From Pseudonocardia autotrophica (GTDB lineage Bacteria; Actinomycetota; Actinomycetes; Mycobacteriales; Pseudonocardiaceae), in NCBI RefSeq assembly GCF_003945385.1, contig NZ_AP018920.1:7130001-7194000 (forward strand): DNA of 64,000 nt. Direction: 5' to 3'. Within the stretch, counting starts at the first letter, position 1. Every line of letters starts with the position of its first letter. Under the pieces are notes generated by a model that had not been told where the DNA came from, ran no database searches, and was given only the letters and a program-made list of their open reading frames with translations. The translations under genes and the position numbers were made by a program. Of this stretch, positions 23,876 to 33,859 are shown one piece after another.

Positions 23876-25699
23876 CTACTGCGCCGCCTGCAACGCGTGC
23901 AGCAGCGGCACCGGCACCTCGGCGAGGACGCTGACCATGCCCAGCACGGTCGCCCAGCCGGCCAGTGCGACCAGCGCGCAGCCGGCCGCGAACCGGGTCA
24001 GGAGGTGCAGGATCCGGTCGGCCCGGCCGGGCGAGGGCCGGGCGGGCATCCCGCGGCGGCGCAGCAACGCCCCGACCGGCCAGGCGAGCAGGCCCACGAG
24101 CAGGGCAGTGGCGGACACCGCGAGCACCGGCCCGGCGGTCGAGGAGTCCCGGAACGGGCCGGTGCGCTGCAGGGTGAAGGCCGACTCGAAGCCGATCTCG
24201 GTGACCCGGTCCCCGGTCGTGCGGGTGGTCAGCAACCGGTTCCCGCCGATCTCCTGCCAGACCGCAGGCCGGATCTCCCGGTAGCCGGCCGGTCGGACGC
24301 TCCCGGGCCCCGAGGTGACGAGCAGCGTGCCGTCCGGGCGGGCGGTCACCTCGGTCTGCCCGAGCATGCCGAGTGCGGACAGGAAGGTGCTGTACGCCGC
24401 CCGGGTGGACTCGTACCTCCCGGCGACCGCCGCCGCGCGGTCGCTCGACCCGGCCGCTTCGGGCGCCGGGGTCAGCGGGTCACCGGCCGCCGGGAAGTAG
24501 CGGTCGGCGAACCCGTCGAGCAGCGCCCGCCGGATCTCCAGGGTGTCGATCGCACCGCGCCCGTTGCTGTTCATCGAGACGAACACACCGGTCCGCTCGG
24601 CCGGGTAGACCTGCAGGTGGGAGTGGAACAGCGTGGTGTCGCCACCGTGCCCGAGCACCAGTCGGCCGTTGCGGCTCTCGTCGAACATGCCCAGCGTCAT
24701 CCGCGGGCCCTCGGCGATCGTGCCAAGGGTGTCCGGGCCGAGCCCGGGGGTGCGCATCAGCTCGGCGGTCTCCGGGGCGAGCAGCGATCCGGCGCCGGGC
24801 TCGTCGAGCAGCGCCCGGACGAACCGCGCCATGTCGGTCGCCGACGCGCTCAGCGAGCCCGCCGGGGCGGGCCCGACCGTCTCGAACGGCATCGCCGGCT
24901 CATCGGTGTTCGGGTATCCCGCCGACAACCGGTCGCGCAGCCCCTCCGGGAGCGGCTGGGCGAACGTCGAGGAGGTCATCCCGGCGGGTTCCAGCACCGC
25001 GTGCCGGACCTGCTCCTCGAACGGGGTGCCGGTGACGCGCTCCACCACGTACCCGGCCAGCGCGTAGCCGTAGTTGGAGTAGGCGGGCGTCGTACCGGGG
25101 CTGAAGACCTGCTCCGGCGGATCGGCCGCGAGCACCTCCCGCAGGTCGGGGCTGCTCTCGCCGTGCGAGATCAGGCCACGGACCTGCTCTTCGAAGCCCG
25201 CGGTGTGGGTCAGCAGGTGGCGCATCGTGACCGGCGGCTCGAACCGCAGCGGGAGCGGGAAGTCGAGATACTGCCGGACGTCGGCATCGAGCTCGATCCG
25301 GCCCTGCTCGACCTGCTGCAGGACGGCCGTCGCGGTGACCACCTTGGAGACCGAGCCGACCCGGAACAGGGTCCGGTCCGGATCGACCGGTGCGCCGCCC
25401 GCATGACCGAAGCCGCGCGCGGTCAGCAGCTCACCGTCGTGCACCACGGCGACCGTCGCCCCGGCGATGCCGGACCGTTCCAGCGCGGACGGGAGCAGGC
25501 CGTCCAGCCAGGCGTCGACGTCGGTGCCGGTCAGCTCCGCGGTGACCGGGGGCGCCGACACCGGCGGTGCCGGATCGGCCGGTGGGGGCGCCGCACACCC
25601 CGCGGCCACGAGGAGCGCGACGCCCGTCGCAACCAGTGCCGGGAAGGACCGGCGGACCGGTGCCCCCCGTCCACGTGACCAGAACCTGCTCCGGCGCAT
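23876..25699 (-). CDS. serine beta-lactamase/PBP-like lipoprotein with C-terminal membrane helices, truncated by amber
   Basis: A 607-residue protein. A lipoprotein signal (LVATGVALLVAAGC, lipid Cys at 35) is followed by a class C/PBP-like serine hydrolase domain: S116-x-x-K119 (SVSK), the Y-x-N motif YSNYGY and the third motif HGGDT. After a beta-rich middle region come membrane helices at about 530-552 and 572-600. The frame stops at TAG, but 55 more in-frame codons encode two further helices, so the ancestral protein had about 663 residues and four C-terminal helices. Members act on peptidoglycan, D-amino acid peptides or esters; true beta-lactamase activity is uncertain. Start ATG behind GGGAGG. 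The catalytic domain should be unaffected by the truncation. Confidence 0.88.
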   Translation of the reverse strand: MRRSRFWSRGRGAPVRRSFPALVATGVALLVAAGCAAPPPADPAPPVSAPPVTAELTGTDVDAWLDGLLPSALERSGIAGATVAVVHDGELLTARGFGHAGGAPVDPDRTLFRVGSVSKVVTATAVLQQVEQGRIELDADVRQYLDFPLPLRFEPPVTMRHLLTHTAGFEEQVRGLISHGESSPDLREVLAADPPEQVFSPGTTPAYSNYGYALAGYVVERVTGTPFEEQVRHAVLEPAGMTSSTFAQPLPEGLRDRLSAGYPNTDEPAMPFETVGPAPAGSLSASATDMARFVRALLDEPGAGSLLAPETAELMRTPGLGPDTLGTIAEGPRMTLGMFDESRNGRLVLGHGGDTTLFHSHLQVYPAERTGVFVSMNSNGRGAIDTLEIRRALLDGFADRYFPAAGDPLTPAPEAAGSSDRAAAVAGRYESTRAAYSTFLSALGMLGQTEVTARPDGTLLVTSGPGSVRPAGYREIRPAVWQEIGGNRLLTTRTTGDRVTEIGFESAFTLQRTGPFRDSSTAGPVLAVSATALLVGLLAWPVGALLRRRGMPARPSPGRADRILHLLTRFAAGCALVALAGWATVLGMVSVLAEVPVPLLHALQAAQ

Positions 25700-25885
25700 C
25701 CGGCTGTCCTCCCGTAGCGGCGCCGGCGGCTCGGGCGCCGCCGGTCGTCCCGGGTTCCAGCGTCGTCACCGCGCGGGCCCGGCACATCGCGCGCGGGTGC
25801 CCATCGACGGTTACGACCTCCGGTGGAGGCCTGCGACCGGAGAGGGACTTTCCGGACGGATCCGGATCGGGGACCATGTGCCCGC

Positions 25886-26230
25886 ATGGGAGTCCCGGAG
25901 CAGGTGCGCGAGCAGCTCGCGGCGTGGTGTGCGGGGCTCGTCCCCGAGCCGCAGCGCGAACGCCGCCGGATCGGCTACACCACGGCCGGCGGCACCGTCA
26001 CGATCCTCGATCGCAGGCCACCCGCGTTCCCCGAGCTGGGGGCCGCGTGGTCGTCGACGTCGCTCGCCCGGCTGCGGGCCGACGACCCGGAACCGGGCCG
26101 GTGGACGCTCTACCTCCCGGCCGCACCCGACTCGCGGGAGCGGTGGGAGCGCGTGCAGCCATCGGCCGACGATCCGTTCGTGCTGCTCGACCAGGTGGCG
26201 GACGGGATCCGCGCGGTCGGGTCGAGCTGA
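25886..26230 (+). CDS. DUF3024-family protein
   Basis: A 114-residue protein matching the DUF3024 pattern: VREQLAAWC at the start, RRIGYTTAGGTVTILDRRPP in the middle, then LARLRAD, a WTLYLPAAPDSRERWERV segment and LLDQVADGI. Function unknown; these small actinobacterial proteins have no catalytic motif. The ATG at 25886 was chosen since the family starts about here. It converges on the large gene at 26235, with 4 bp between stops. Confidence 0.8.
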   Translation: MGVPEQVREQLAAWCAGLVPEPQRERRRIGYTTAGGTVTILDRRPPAFPELGAAWSSTSLARLRADDPEPGRWTLYLPAAPDSRERWERVQPSADDPFVLLDQVADGIRAVGSS

Positions 26231-26234
26231 ACTC

Positions 26235-28265
26235 CTACCGCTCGCCGCCGCCCGGTCCGGCCGGGCGGGCCGCCGGGGCCATCGCCGACGGGGCGGACGG
26301 CCGCTGGTCGTGACCACCGGGTGCCGACGCCGAGCGGGGCGCGGGCACCTCGGGCCCGGTCCGCTCGTCGACCGGGCCGGGCTGCTCGGGCACCGAGGAC
26401 GCCGGGGGAACAGCCGGGACCGCCGTGGCCTCGGCCGGCTCCTGGTCGGCCGGCTCCATCCCGGTGCCCCGCAGGAACCGCGCCGACGCCTGGTTCAGCA
26501 CCTCGAGCAGGGTCGTCCCGGACGACTCGGCCCGCGGCTCGTCACCGACGACGGCCAGCATCCGCGGTGCGGCCGCGGTCAGCAGCAGGCCGTCGGCCTG
26601 CATCGATCCGGTCCCCAGCACCACGACGAGATCCGTTGCGTCGGCCGGCGGCAGCGCGGCGAGCAGGTCGTCGGTGGCCGTCATCGCGACGAGCCCGAAC
26701 CCGCGGGCACCGCGCGTCGCATCCGCCGCCCAGGCCCGCGCCAGGTCCCGGTGGGTCCCGGCGAGCTCGCCCAGCAGCCGTTCCAGCTCCTGCCGGTCGG
26801 CGACCTCGCGGCGGGCCCGGCCGAGCTCGTCGAGTGCCTCGGCGTAGGCGTCCGGGTCGTGTGCCCGCACGGCGGCGACCGCCGCGGTGTGCTCCGGCGC
26901 CATCGCGCCCAACGGCACCGATTCCTCGCAGGTCTGCGCGAACCGCTCCAGCTCGTCGGACGCCTCGGCCGGGTCGCCGTGGTCGTCGTAGTCGACGATG
27001 GCCCGGCCGACCCGCTCGGCGGTCTGCAGGTCGGGCACCGACACCGGCGAGTTCTGCTGCAGGAACAGGACGTCGTGCCGCAGAGCGCCGACCGATCGGG
27101 CGGTCGCCGCGATCCGGTCCAGGGTGTCGGTCAGCTGCGGCAGCTCGTCGGCCGATCGCGGGATCGACAGCCCGAGCATCGAGCAGAGCCGGGCGATCTC
27201 GTCGTCCCGGCGGGCCAGGTCGAGGTGGTTGACGATCGCGGCCACGTGGTCGTGGGTGGACGGCTCCTCGCCTGCGACCCGGAACCGGTCCAGCATCGGC
27301 ACGGCGTCGCGCTGCGGCTGCGCACGGAAGTAGGACCGGCTGCGGCCCCCGCCGTCGAGGAAGTCGAGGTACTGCCGGATCACGTCGTCGCCGCCCGCGG
27401 GCAGCGGCGACTGCACCTGCACCGGCGGTCCGGCGGCGAAGCGCACCCGGTCGTCGCGCTGGCGGGCCGCGAGCCCCTGCAGCGACTCGAACTCGGTGCG
27501 GAGCCCGCCGTGCACCAGCCTGCCGACCACGTCACGCAACCGCTCGGCGTCCGGTTCGCCGGCCAGCGAACCGAGCGAGCCGACCACGCAGCGGGCGACC
27601 TGGGTGACGGCGGCGCGGCGCTCCGCGTCGAGGTCCCGCAGCAGGCCGGGGATCACCTGGGCCTCACCGCCGTCGACGCCCGCGGTGCCGTCGACGATCC
27701 GGTCGGCGCGCCGGCAGCAGGCGAACACCTCGGTGTACGCCGGCAGGACGTCCTCCGGCGGCAGCTCCTGGTCGGTCCGGGCGGTCCGGTCGCGGCCCAC
27801 CGTCGCCAGCAACCGGCGCAGCCGGCGCAGGTCGACCGAGGAGAGACCGGGCAACCGGTCCACGATCCGGTCGGCGACGGAGCCCGCGAGTGCGGCGCGC
27901 AGCGCGGCGAGCCGCTCGGCGTCGCCACCGGTCAGCAGGATCCGCATGCCCTCACCGGTCAGCGCGGCGAGCGCCCGCGCCAGCTCGTCGGTGCCGGTGT
28001 CGGACAGCACGACCAGCGCTTCCTCGGCGAGCACCCCGGCCAGCGTCTCGGCCGTGTCGTCGGCGGGCCGGGGCGGGACGGGTGAGTTCAACGAGCCGGA
28101 CAGGATCCGCAGCCCCGCGGGCACCCGCTCGGCCCGCACGTCCCCGACGATCCGGGCCGTCGCGGCCCGCACCGCCGGCCCACCGCGCCCGCTGCCCGCC
28201 AACCGCTCGACGAACGCGACGAGCGCCTCCGTGTCCGTGCCCTCGGACACCCGGACATCCAGCAT
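26235..28265 (-). CDS. 676-residue orphan protein, possibly a degenerate SF1-helicase-like ATPase
   Basis: A cytoplasmic, Ala/Arg/Asp-rich protein with no signal or membrane segment and a Pro/Ala-rich disordered tail (about 610-676). No P-loop is present. The order of ALVVLSDTGTDELARAL, RILLTGGDAERLAALRAAL, and near the C-terminus DLLAALPPADATDLVVV and APRMLAVVGDEPRA resembles motifs around the nucleotide site of superfamily I helicases (Walker B and the 'vGDp' motif III), but key catalytic residues are missing. I therefore suspect a catalytically dead derivative, without certainty. The ATG at 28265, 9 nt after GGAGGT, fits better than the GTG at 28274. It stands alone. Confidence 0.6.
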   Translation of the reverse strand: MLDVRVSEGTDTEALVAFVERLAGSGRGGPAVRAATARIVGDVRAERVPAGLRILSGSLNSPVPPRPADDTAETLAGVLAEEALVVLSDTGTDELARALAALTGEGMRILLTGGDAERLAALRAALAGSVADRIVDRLPGLSSVDLRRLRRLLATVGRDRTARTDQELPPEDVLPAYTEVFACCRRADRIVDGTAGVDGGEAQVIPGLLRDLDAERRAAVTQVARCVVGSLGSLAGEPDAERLRDVVGRLVHGGLRTEFESLQGLAARQRDDRVRFAAGPPVQVQSPLPAGGDDVIRQYLDFLDGGGRSRSYFRAQPQRDAVPMLDRFRVAGEEPSTHDHVAAIVNHLDLARRDDEIARLCSMLGLSIPRSADELPQLTDTLDRIAATARSVGALRHDVLFLQQNSPVSVPDLQTAERVGRAIVDYDDHGDPAEASDELERFAQTCEESVPLGAMAPEHTAAVAAVRAHDPDAYAEALDELGRARREVADRQELERLLGELAGTHRDLARAWAADATRGARGFGLVAMTATDDLLAALPPADATDLVVVLGTGSMQADGLLLTAAAPRMLAVVGDEPRAESSGTTLLEVLNQASARFLRGTGMEPADQEPAEATAVPAVPPASSVPEQPGPVDERTGPEVPAPRSASAPGGHDQRPSAPSAMAPAARPAGPGGGER

Positions 28266-28625
28266 CTCGCTCACACCTCCGCCGTACCAGCAACGCCGTA
28301 CCGGGGACGGCGCTCACGGTGTGTACCGCCGTGGCGCGCCCGGCGTTCCGCTTCCACGCCTGCTCCGTCCGGCCCACCGCCGTTCGCGATCACGATCCGC
28401 GACGGACGGGAACCCGATCGGGCACACGACGAGTCGGCGGCACGCCCGTGCCGGTCCTGTCGCAGGCTACCCGGCGAGCGGCCACGGCGCTCCGACCTGG
28501 CGGAACTCCCCGGCGACGCGAACCGCGCAACCTCCGGCGTCCACACTGGGTGACGACGCGGCGTCCAGCACTGCTCCATCGGCGTGAAATCTCTCTCCGT
28601 CACCGGACGGGGGCCCGGAGTGACG
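28266..28625. other. intergenic region upstream of the 676-residue gene
   Basis: No gene supported. It separates the pckG terminator from the start of the leftward 676-codon gene and should hold that gene's promoter; no convincing -35/-10 pair was found, only the GGAGGT ribosome site at its left end. Confidence 0.5.
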
Positions 28626-28659
28626 GAGCCCCCGGCGGCCGTCCGGTCGCCGGGGGCTC
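28626..28659 (-). terminator. terminator of pckG
   Basis: GAGCCCCCGGCG pairs perfectly with CGCCGGGGGCTC around a 10-nt loop, 18 bp after the pckG stop codon. Confidence 0.8.
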
Positions 28660-28677
28660 GGTACCCGATCGGGTCGC

Positions 28678-30498
<1,821 letters not shown>

Positions 30499-30859
30499 GT
30501 CGTCCTGTTCTCCTCGCCGGCCCCGGCCCGCTACCCGGGGAAGTACTACGAGCCCGTACCGATGATCGGTACGGGCCTTGCGGGAAAAGGTGATATCCGA
30601 GGTTACCCGCGGAATGGAGCCCTACCCATGCCGTCTCTTGAGAGGTCAGGCACAACACCGATCATGTAAATCGATCCAGAAGCCCGTTGTGGAGGCCGGC
30701 GTCCTTCCTGGTGACGGGCTTGTCACACGAACGCAACCCGATGCGGGTGACGGATTCGATGACGCCCCGTGACGATTGGACGGAAATGTGCAAGCAGTCT
30801 TCATCGAACGACATCCGCGCAGTCGGAACGGTCCGATTCAACGCTTTGATCCGACAGAG
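30499..30859. other. pckG upstream region, unusually AT-rich
   Basis: About 360 bp without a supported gene. The part from about 30640 to 30860 is visibly poorer in G+C than its surroundings. It contains the hairpin/dyad at 30552-30576. A rightward open frame (30687-30962) runs through it but overlaps the leftward small gene antisense and lacks a ribosome site. Confidence 0.5.
30552..30576. promoter_or_regulatory. perfect dyad GCCCGTACCGA-TGA-TCGGTACGGGC upstream of pckG
   Basis: 11-bp perfect arms with a 3-bp centre, 54 bp before the pckG start. It could be a repressor operator at the promoter or a leader-RNA hairpin. No U-run follows on either strand, so it is not a typical terminator. Confidence 0.6.
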
Positions 30860-31222
30860 TTATGCATTCTGGGTGCCGAAGGTCGTCCGGGCGACCTCCG
30901 CCGGTGTCCGGGCGAACTCCGGGACCATGATCGGCAACCGGTGCGCGGTGACGTTCCAGTAGCGCCGCACCGGGTCCGCGGCCCGCCACGCGTCGGCGAG
31001 TCGGACGACCGCGTCCGGATCGATGCTCCGCCGGGGCCGGGGCCGCATCCCGCAACGCTCCCGGACGCCCGCGTCGAGCGCCCGCCAGGCGTCCTCGGCG
31101 GTGGTGTGGACCGACACCTCGGGCCCCTGCCGGCTCACGCCGGTGTCCGGGCCGGCGTGCTCGAGGTCCTCGCGGCCCCCGCCCAGTACCAGCGTGTAGG
31201 CACTGACCACCTCGTACGGCAC
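30860..31222 (-). CDS. 120-residue hypothetical protein
   Basis: The GTG at 31222 is preferred because GGGAG lies 6 nt upstream; the frame also allows a TTG at 31264 (134 residues). The product has VPYEVVSAYTLVLGGG at its start, a basic RPRPRRSID segment, and WRAADPVRRYWNVTAHRLP with Trp/Tyr-rich helical character near the end. No signal peptide or membrane helix. No family recognised. Codon bias is typical for the genome, supporting a real gene. It ends in TAA, rare here, at the border of the AT-richer stretch upstream of pckG. Confidence 0.6.
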   Translation of the reverse strand: MPYEVVSAYTLVLGGGREDLEHAGPDTGVSRQGPEVSVHTTAEDAWRALDAGVRERCGMRPRPRRSIDPDAVVRLADAWRAADPVRRYWNVTAHRLPIMVPEFARTPAEVARTTFGTQNA

Positions 31223-31290
31223 GGATGTCTCCCACGGCGTCGGCGGCTGTCCCGGTGTAGTCAACCAGCCGGGCTACGGCGCGTTGACCG

Positions 31291-31386
31291 GTGTCCACGA
31301 TCCGTGTCCACCAGCAGGGCCCACAGGCAGGGCCCACGATCCGTGTCCACCAACAGGGCCCACGATCCGGACCCACGATCCGGCCC
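31291..31386. repeat. degenerate tandem repeat GTGTCCACCARCAGGGCCCACGATCC
   Basis: Between the small hypothetical gene and the MFS terminator, units built from GTGTCCACC, CAGGGCCCA and CACGATCCG recur about three times (e.g. 31305, 31341), grading into GCCC/GGGC-rich sequence to about 31430. Noncoding and probably a recently slipped minisatellite. Confidence 0.55.
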
Positions 31387-31437
31387 CCCCAGCTGGGCCC
31401 CCGAGCTGGGCCCCGGAGCCGGGCCCACGGGCCCGGT

Positions 31438-31476
31438 CCCCGGGGCCGCCGGTCCGTGGCACCGGCGGCCCCGGGG
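31438..31476 (-). terminator. 16-bp perfect hairpin after the MFS gene
   Basis: CCCCGGGGCCGCCGGT pairs fully with ACCGGCGGCCCCGGGG around a 7-nt loop, starting 9 bp beyond the MFS stop on the minus strand. Confidence 0.85.
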
Positions 31477-31485
31477 GAGCAGCGA

Positions 31486-33069
31486 TCAGTGACCGGAGCG
31501 TTGCAGCGCAGGCTCCGGGAGCCCGGAGGCCCCGGCGGCCAGCACCGCCCGGTGGGCGCGGCGCAGGCCGAGCCCGGCCGTCACCAGCACCACCGCGACG
31601 ATCGCCGCCGCCACCCCGGCCGCGAGATCGACTCCGGCCACGAACGCGTCCCGGCCCGAGTCCAGCAGCTCGGCGGCCGGGCCGGCCGGCAGCCCGCGGG
31701 CGGCGTCGACGGCACTGCCGAGCGTCTCGCCCGCCGCCGCCGGTGCCCCGTCGGGCAGCACCACCGTGCTCCGGTAGACCGCGGACAGCACGCCGCCGAC
31801 CACCGCGGTGCCGAACACGGCGCCGACCTCGTAGGCGGTCTCCGAGACCGCGGATGCGGCGCCCGCCTTCTCCGGCGGCGCGGCGGCGAGGATCGCGTCG
31901 TTGGTGACGGTCTCGGACAGGCCGATCCCGGCACCGATCAGCACCGCCGCGGTCATCAGCAGCAGCACCGCCGAGTCGACCTGCAGGAACAGGCTGATCC
32001 CGAACCCGGCGAGCACCAGGGCCAGACCCACCGACACGAGCTGGTGCAGCGCGAACCGGCGGGCCAGCCGCGCCGCGGCGAGCCCGGCCACGATCGTCAC
32101 CAGGAAGCTGGGCAACAGGAGCAGGCCGGCCTGCAACGGCGACGCGCCGAGCACCAGCTGCAGGTACTGCGCGGCGAAGAACAGCAGCCCGGTCAGGCCG
32201 AACATGGTCGTCGCGTTGGCCAGCGCGCTGTAGCGGAGCACCGGGCGGGCGAACAGCTCCAGGTCGATCAGCGGATCGAGACCGCCCCGGACGCGCCGCC
32301 GGTAGTGCAGCACGAACGCGACGGCCGCCCCGGTGCCGACCAGCACCGACGCCACCGCGCCCGGGCCGAACCCGGAGGAGCCGATCAGCTTCACGGCCAG
32401 CACCAGCGGGCCCATCGCCAGCAGCGACAGCAGCACGCCGACCAGGTCGAGCCGCCCCGGTGCCGGCTCCCGCGACTCCGGCAGCAGCACCGGCGCGACG
32501 ACGAGCAGCAGCGCCATCGGCGGCACGCTCATCACGAAGATCGATCCCCACCAGAAGTGCTCGAGCAGCAGGCCGCCGACGATCGGTCCGAGCGCGGCAC
32601 CCGCTGCGAACCCGGTCGCCCACACCGCCAGCGCCAGACGGCGCTGCGCCCGGTCGACGAACACCGTGCGCAGCAACGCCAGCGTCGAGGGCATCAGCAT
32701 CGCGCCGAAGACACCGAGCAGCGCGCGGGCGGCGACCAGCTGCCCGGCCGACGTCGCGAACCCGGCGGCCAGCGAGACGGCACCGAAGCCGGCCACACCG
32801 ATCATCAGCAGCCGGCGGCGGCCGATCCGGTCGCCCAGGGTGCCCATCGTGACCAGCAGCCCGGCCAGCACCAGCGGGTAGATGTCGACGACCCACAGCA
32901 GGGTCGACGCGTCCGGACTCAGCGCGGCGCTGAGTTCGGGCAGTGCCACACCGAGCACCGTGTTGTCGATCGACACCAGCAGGGTCGGGATCACCAGGAC
33001 GGCCAGCGCGAGCCAGGCACGCGGTCCGGGGCGGGTGTCCGGGTTCGCGGTGACCTCGGGCCGTGACAT
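31486..33069 (-). CDS. DHA2-family (14-helix) MFS drug exporter
   Basis: A 527-residue membrane protein with about 14 helices. It carries the DHA2 signature in helix 1 (SIDNTVLGVALPEL), motif A LGDRIGRRR between helices 2 and 3, and motif C-like GFAAGAALGPIVGG in helix 5. QacA/SmvA-like proteins export lipophilic cations and drugs by proton antiport. The ATG at 33069 follows GGAGAAGAG. It is divergent from a TetR gene, and the two share twin identical operators, the classic layout of a drug-inducible efflux pair. Confidence 0.93.
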   Translation of the reverse strand: MSRPEVTANPDTRPGPRAWLALAVLVIPTLLVSIDNTVLGVALPELSAALSPDASTLLWVVDIYPLVLAGLLVTMGTLGDRIGRRRLLMIGVAGFGAVSLAAGFATSAGQLVAARALLGVFGAMLMPSTLALLRTVFVDRAQRRLALAVWATGFAAGAALGPIVGGLLLEHFWWGSIFVMSVPPMALLLVVAPVLLPESREPAPGRLDLVGVLLSLLAMGPLVLAVKLIGSSGFGPGAVASVLVGTGAAVAFVLHYRRRVRGGLDPLIDLELFARPVLRYSALANATTMFGLTGLLFFAAQYLQLVLGASPLQAGLLLLPSFLVTIVAGLAAARLARRFALHQLVSVGLALVLAGFGISLFLQVDSAVLLLMTAAVLIGAGIGLSETVTNDAILAAAPPEKAGAASAVSETAYEVGAVFGTAVVGGVLSAVYRSTVVLPDGAPAAAGETLGSAVDAARGLPAGPAAELLDSGRDAFVAGVDLAAGVAAAIVAVVLVTAGLGLRRAHRAVLAAGASGLPEPALQRSGH

Positions 33070-33104
33070 CTCTCTTCTCCTTCGGGGCAGCCGCACGATG
33101 AATT

Positions 33105-33144
33105 TACCGTCCAGACGGTACAGTCATATACCGTCCAGACGGTA
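33105..33144. promoter_or_regulatory. two identical TACCGTCCAGACGGTA operators
   Basis: The 16-bp dyad TACCGTC-CA-GACGGTA occurs at 33105-33120 and 33129-33144, 24 bp apart and each followed by CAGTC. They lie between the divergent MFS and TetR genes and are the probable binding sites of that TetR. Confidence 0.8.
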
Positions 33145-33196
33145 CAGTCCACTGGCCGTGGCGCCCTGTGAGCGGAAGCACCGCCGGGCACGTGGG

Positions 33197-33202
33197 TAGC
33201 CT
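33197..33202 (+). promoter_or_regulatory. -10 box of the efflux-regulator gene
   Basis: TAGCCT, 6 nt before the ATG at 33209, without a ribosome site; leaderless pattern. Confidence 0.4.
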
Positions 33203-33208
33203 TCGCGG

Positions 33209-33772
33209 ATGGCGGAGCGGCGGAACGCAGGACCACCGGCCCGCGACCGGGTACTCGACGCGTACGAGACGCTGCTCATCGAGCAGGGCCCCGGCGGGGC
33301 CACCCTGGATGCCGTCGCCGCGATCGCCGAGGTCTCCAAGGGCGGCCTGCTCTACCACTTCTCCTCGAAGGATTCGCTGGTCGGCGGGCTGCTCGAGCGG
33401 CTGCGCGAGCGCAGTGCCCGCGACGCCGAACAGATGCGCACCGATCCGGACGGCGCCGTCGCCTACTACCTGCGGACCTCGGTCCCCGGCGGCGAGTCAC
33501 CGGTCGGGCTGACCCGCACCTACCTCGCCGCGCTGCGGATCGCCGACGGCAGCACGACGGGCGCCCCCGCCCGGGACGCACTCGCCGCGGTCGACGCCGA
33601 CGGCCTCGCCGCGCTCCGCGAGGAGATCGAGGATCCGGTGCTCGCCTGGCTGGTGCAGCTGGTGGGGGACGGGTTGTACCTGCGCACCCTGACCGGGGCA
33701 CCGCTCACCGGCGGCGTCTCGCCCGACGAGCTGCACGGCAGGCTCCGGGAGCTGGTGTTCCGCCGGTCCTGA
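33209..33772 (+). CDS. TetR-family repressor of the adjacent efflux pump
   Basis: A 187-residue protein with an N-terminal helix-turn-helix (about residues 28-50, ATLDAVAAIAEVSKGGLLYHF) and a TetR_C-like ligand domain. Divergent from the DHA2 exporter, with twin operators between. Expected to repress the pump, and possibly itself, until it binds a pump substrate. Probably translated from a leaderless mRNA. Confidence 0.9.
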   Translation: MAERRNAGPPARDRVLDAYETLLIEQGPGGATLDAVAAIAEVSKGGLLYHFSSKDSLVGGLLERLRERSARDAEQMRTDPDGAVAYYLRTSVPGGESPVGLTRTYLAALRIADGSTTGAPARDALAAVDADGLAALREEIEDPVLAWLVQLVGDGLYLRTLTGAPLTGGVSPDELHGRLRELVFRRS

Positions 33773-33819
33773 CCGGTGAACCACCCGCGCGCACAGCGCG
33801 TCGGAGCGGTCGCTCAGGG

Positions 33820-33825
33820 TAGGCT
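33820..33825 (+). promoter_or_regulatory. -10 box of the three-helix membrane protein gene
   Basis: TAGGCT, giving a leader of about 28 nt that carries the GGGGAGGGG ribosome site. Confidence 0.35.
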
Positions 33826-33859
33826 CGGACACTGCTCACGCAACGGGGAGGGGCCCACT

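Noticed and set aside
22592..25678. Open frame of over 1000 codons antisense to the kinase and beta-lactamase-like genes
   Set aside because: Runs across two real genes and their intergenic gap; amino-acid composition is that of an antisense shadow.
30687..30962. Rightward 91-codon frame through the AT-rich region upstream of pckG
   Set aside because: No ribosome site and half of it lies antisense to the small leftward gene; could be a remnant but cannot be supported.
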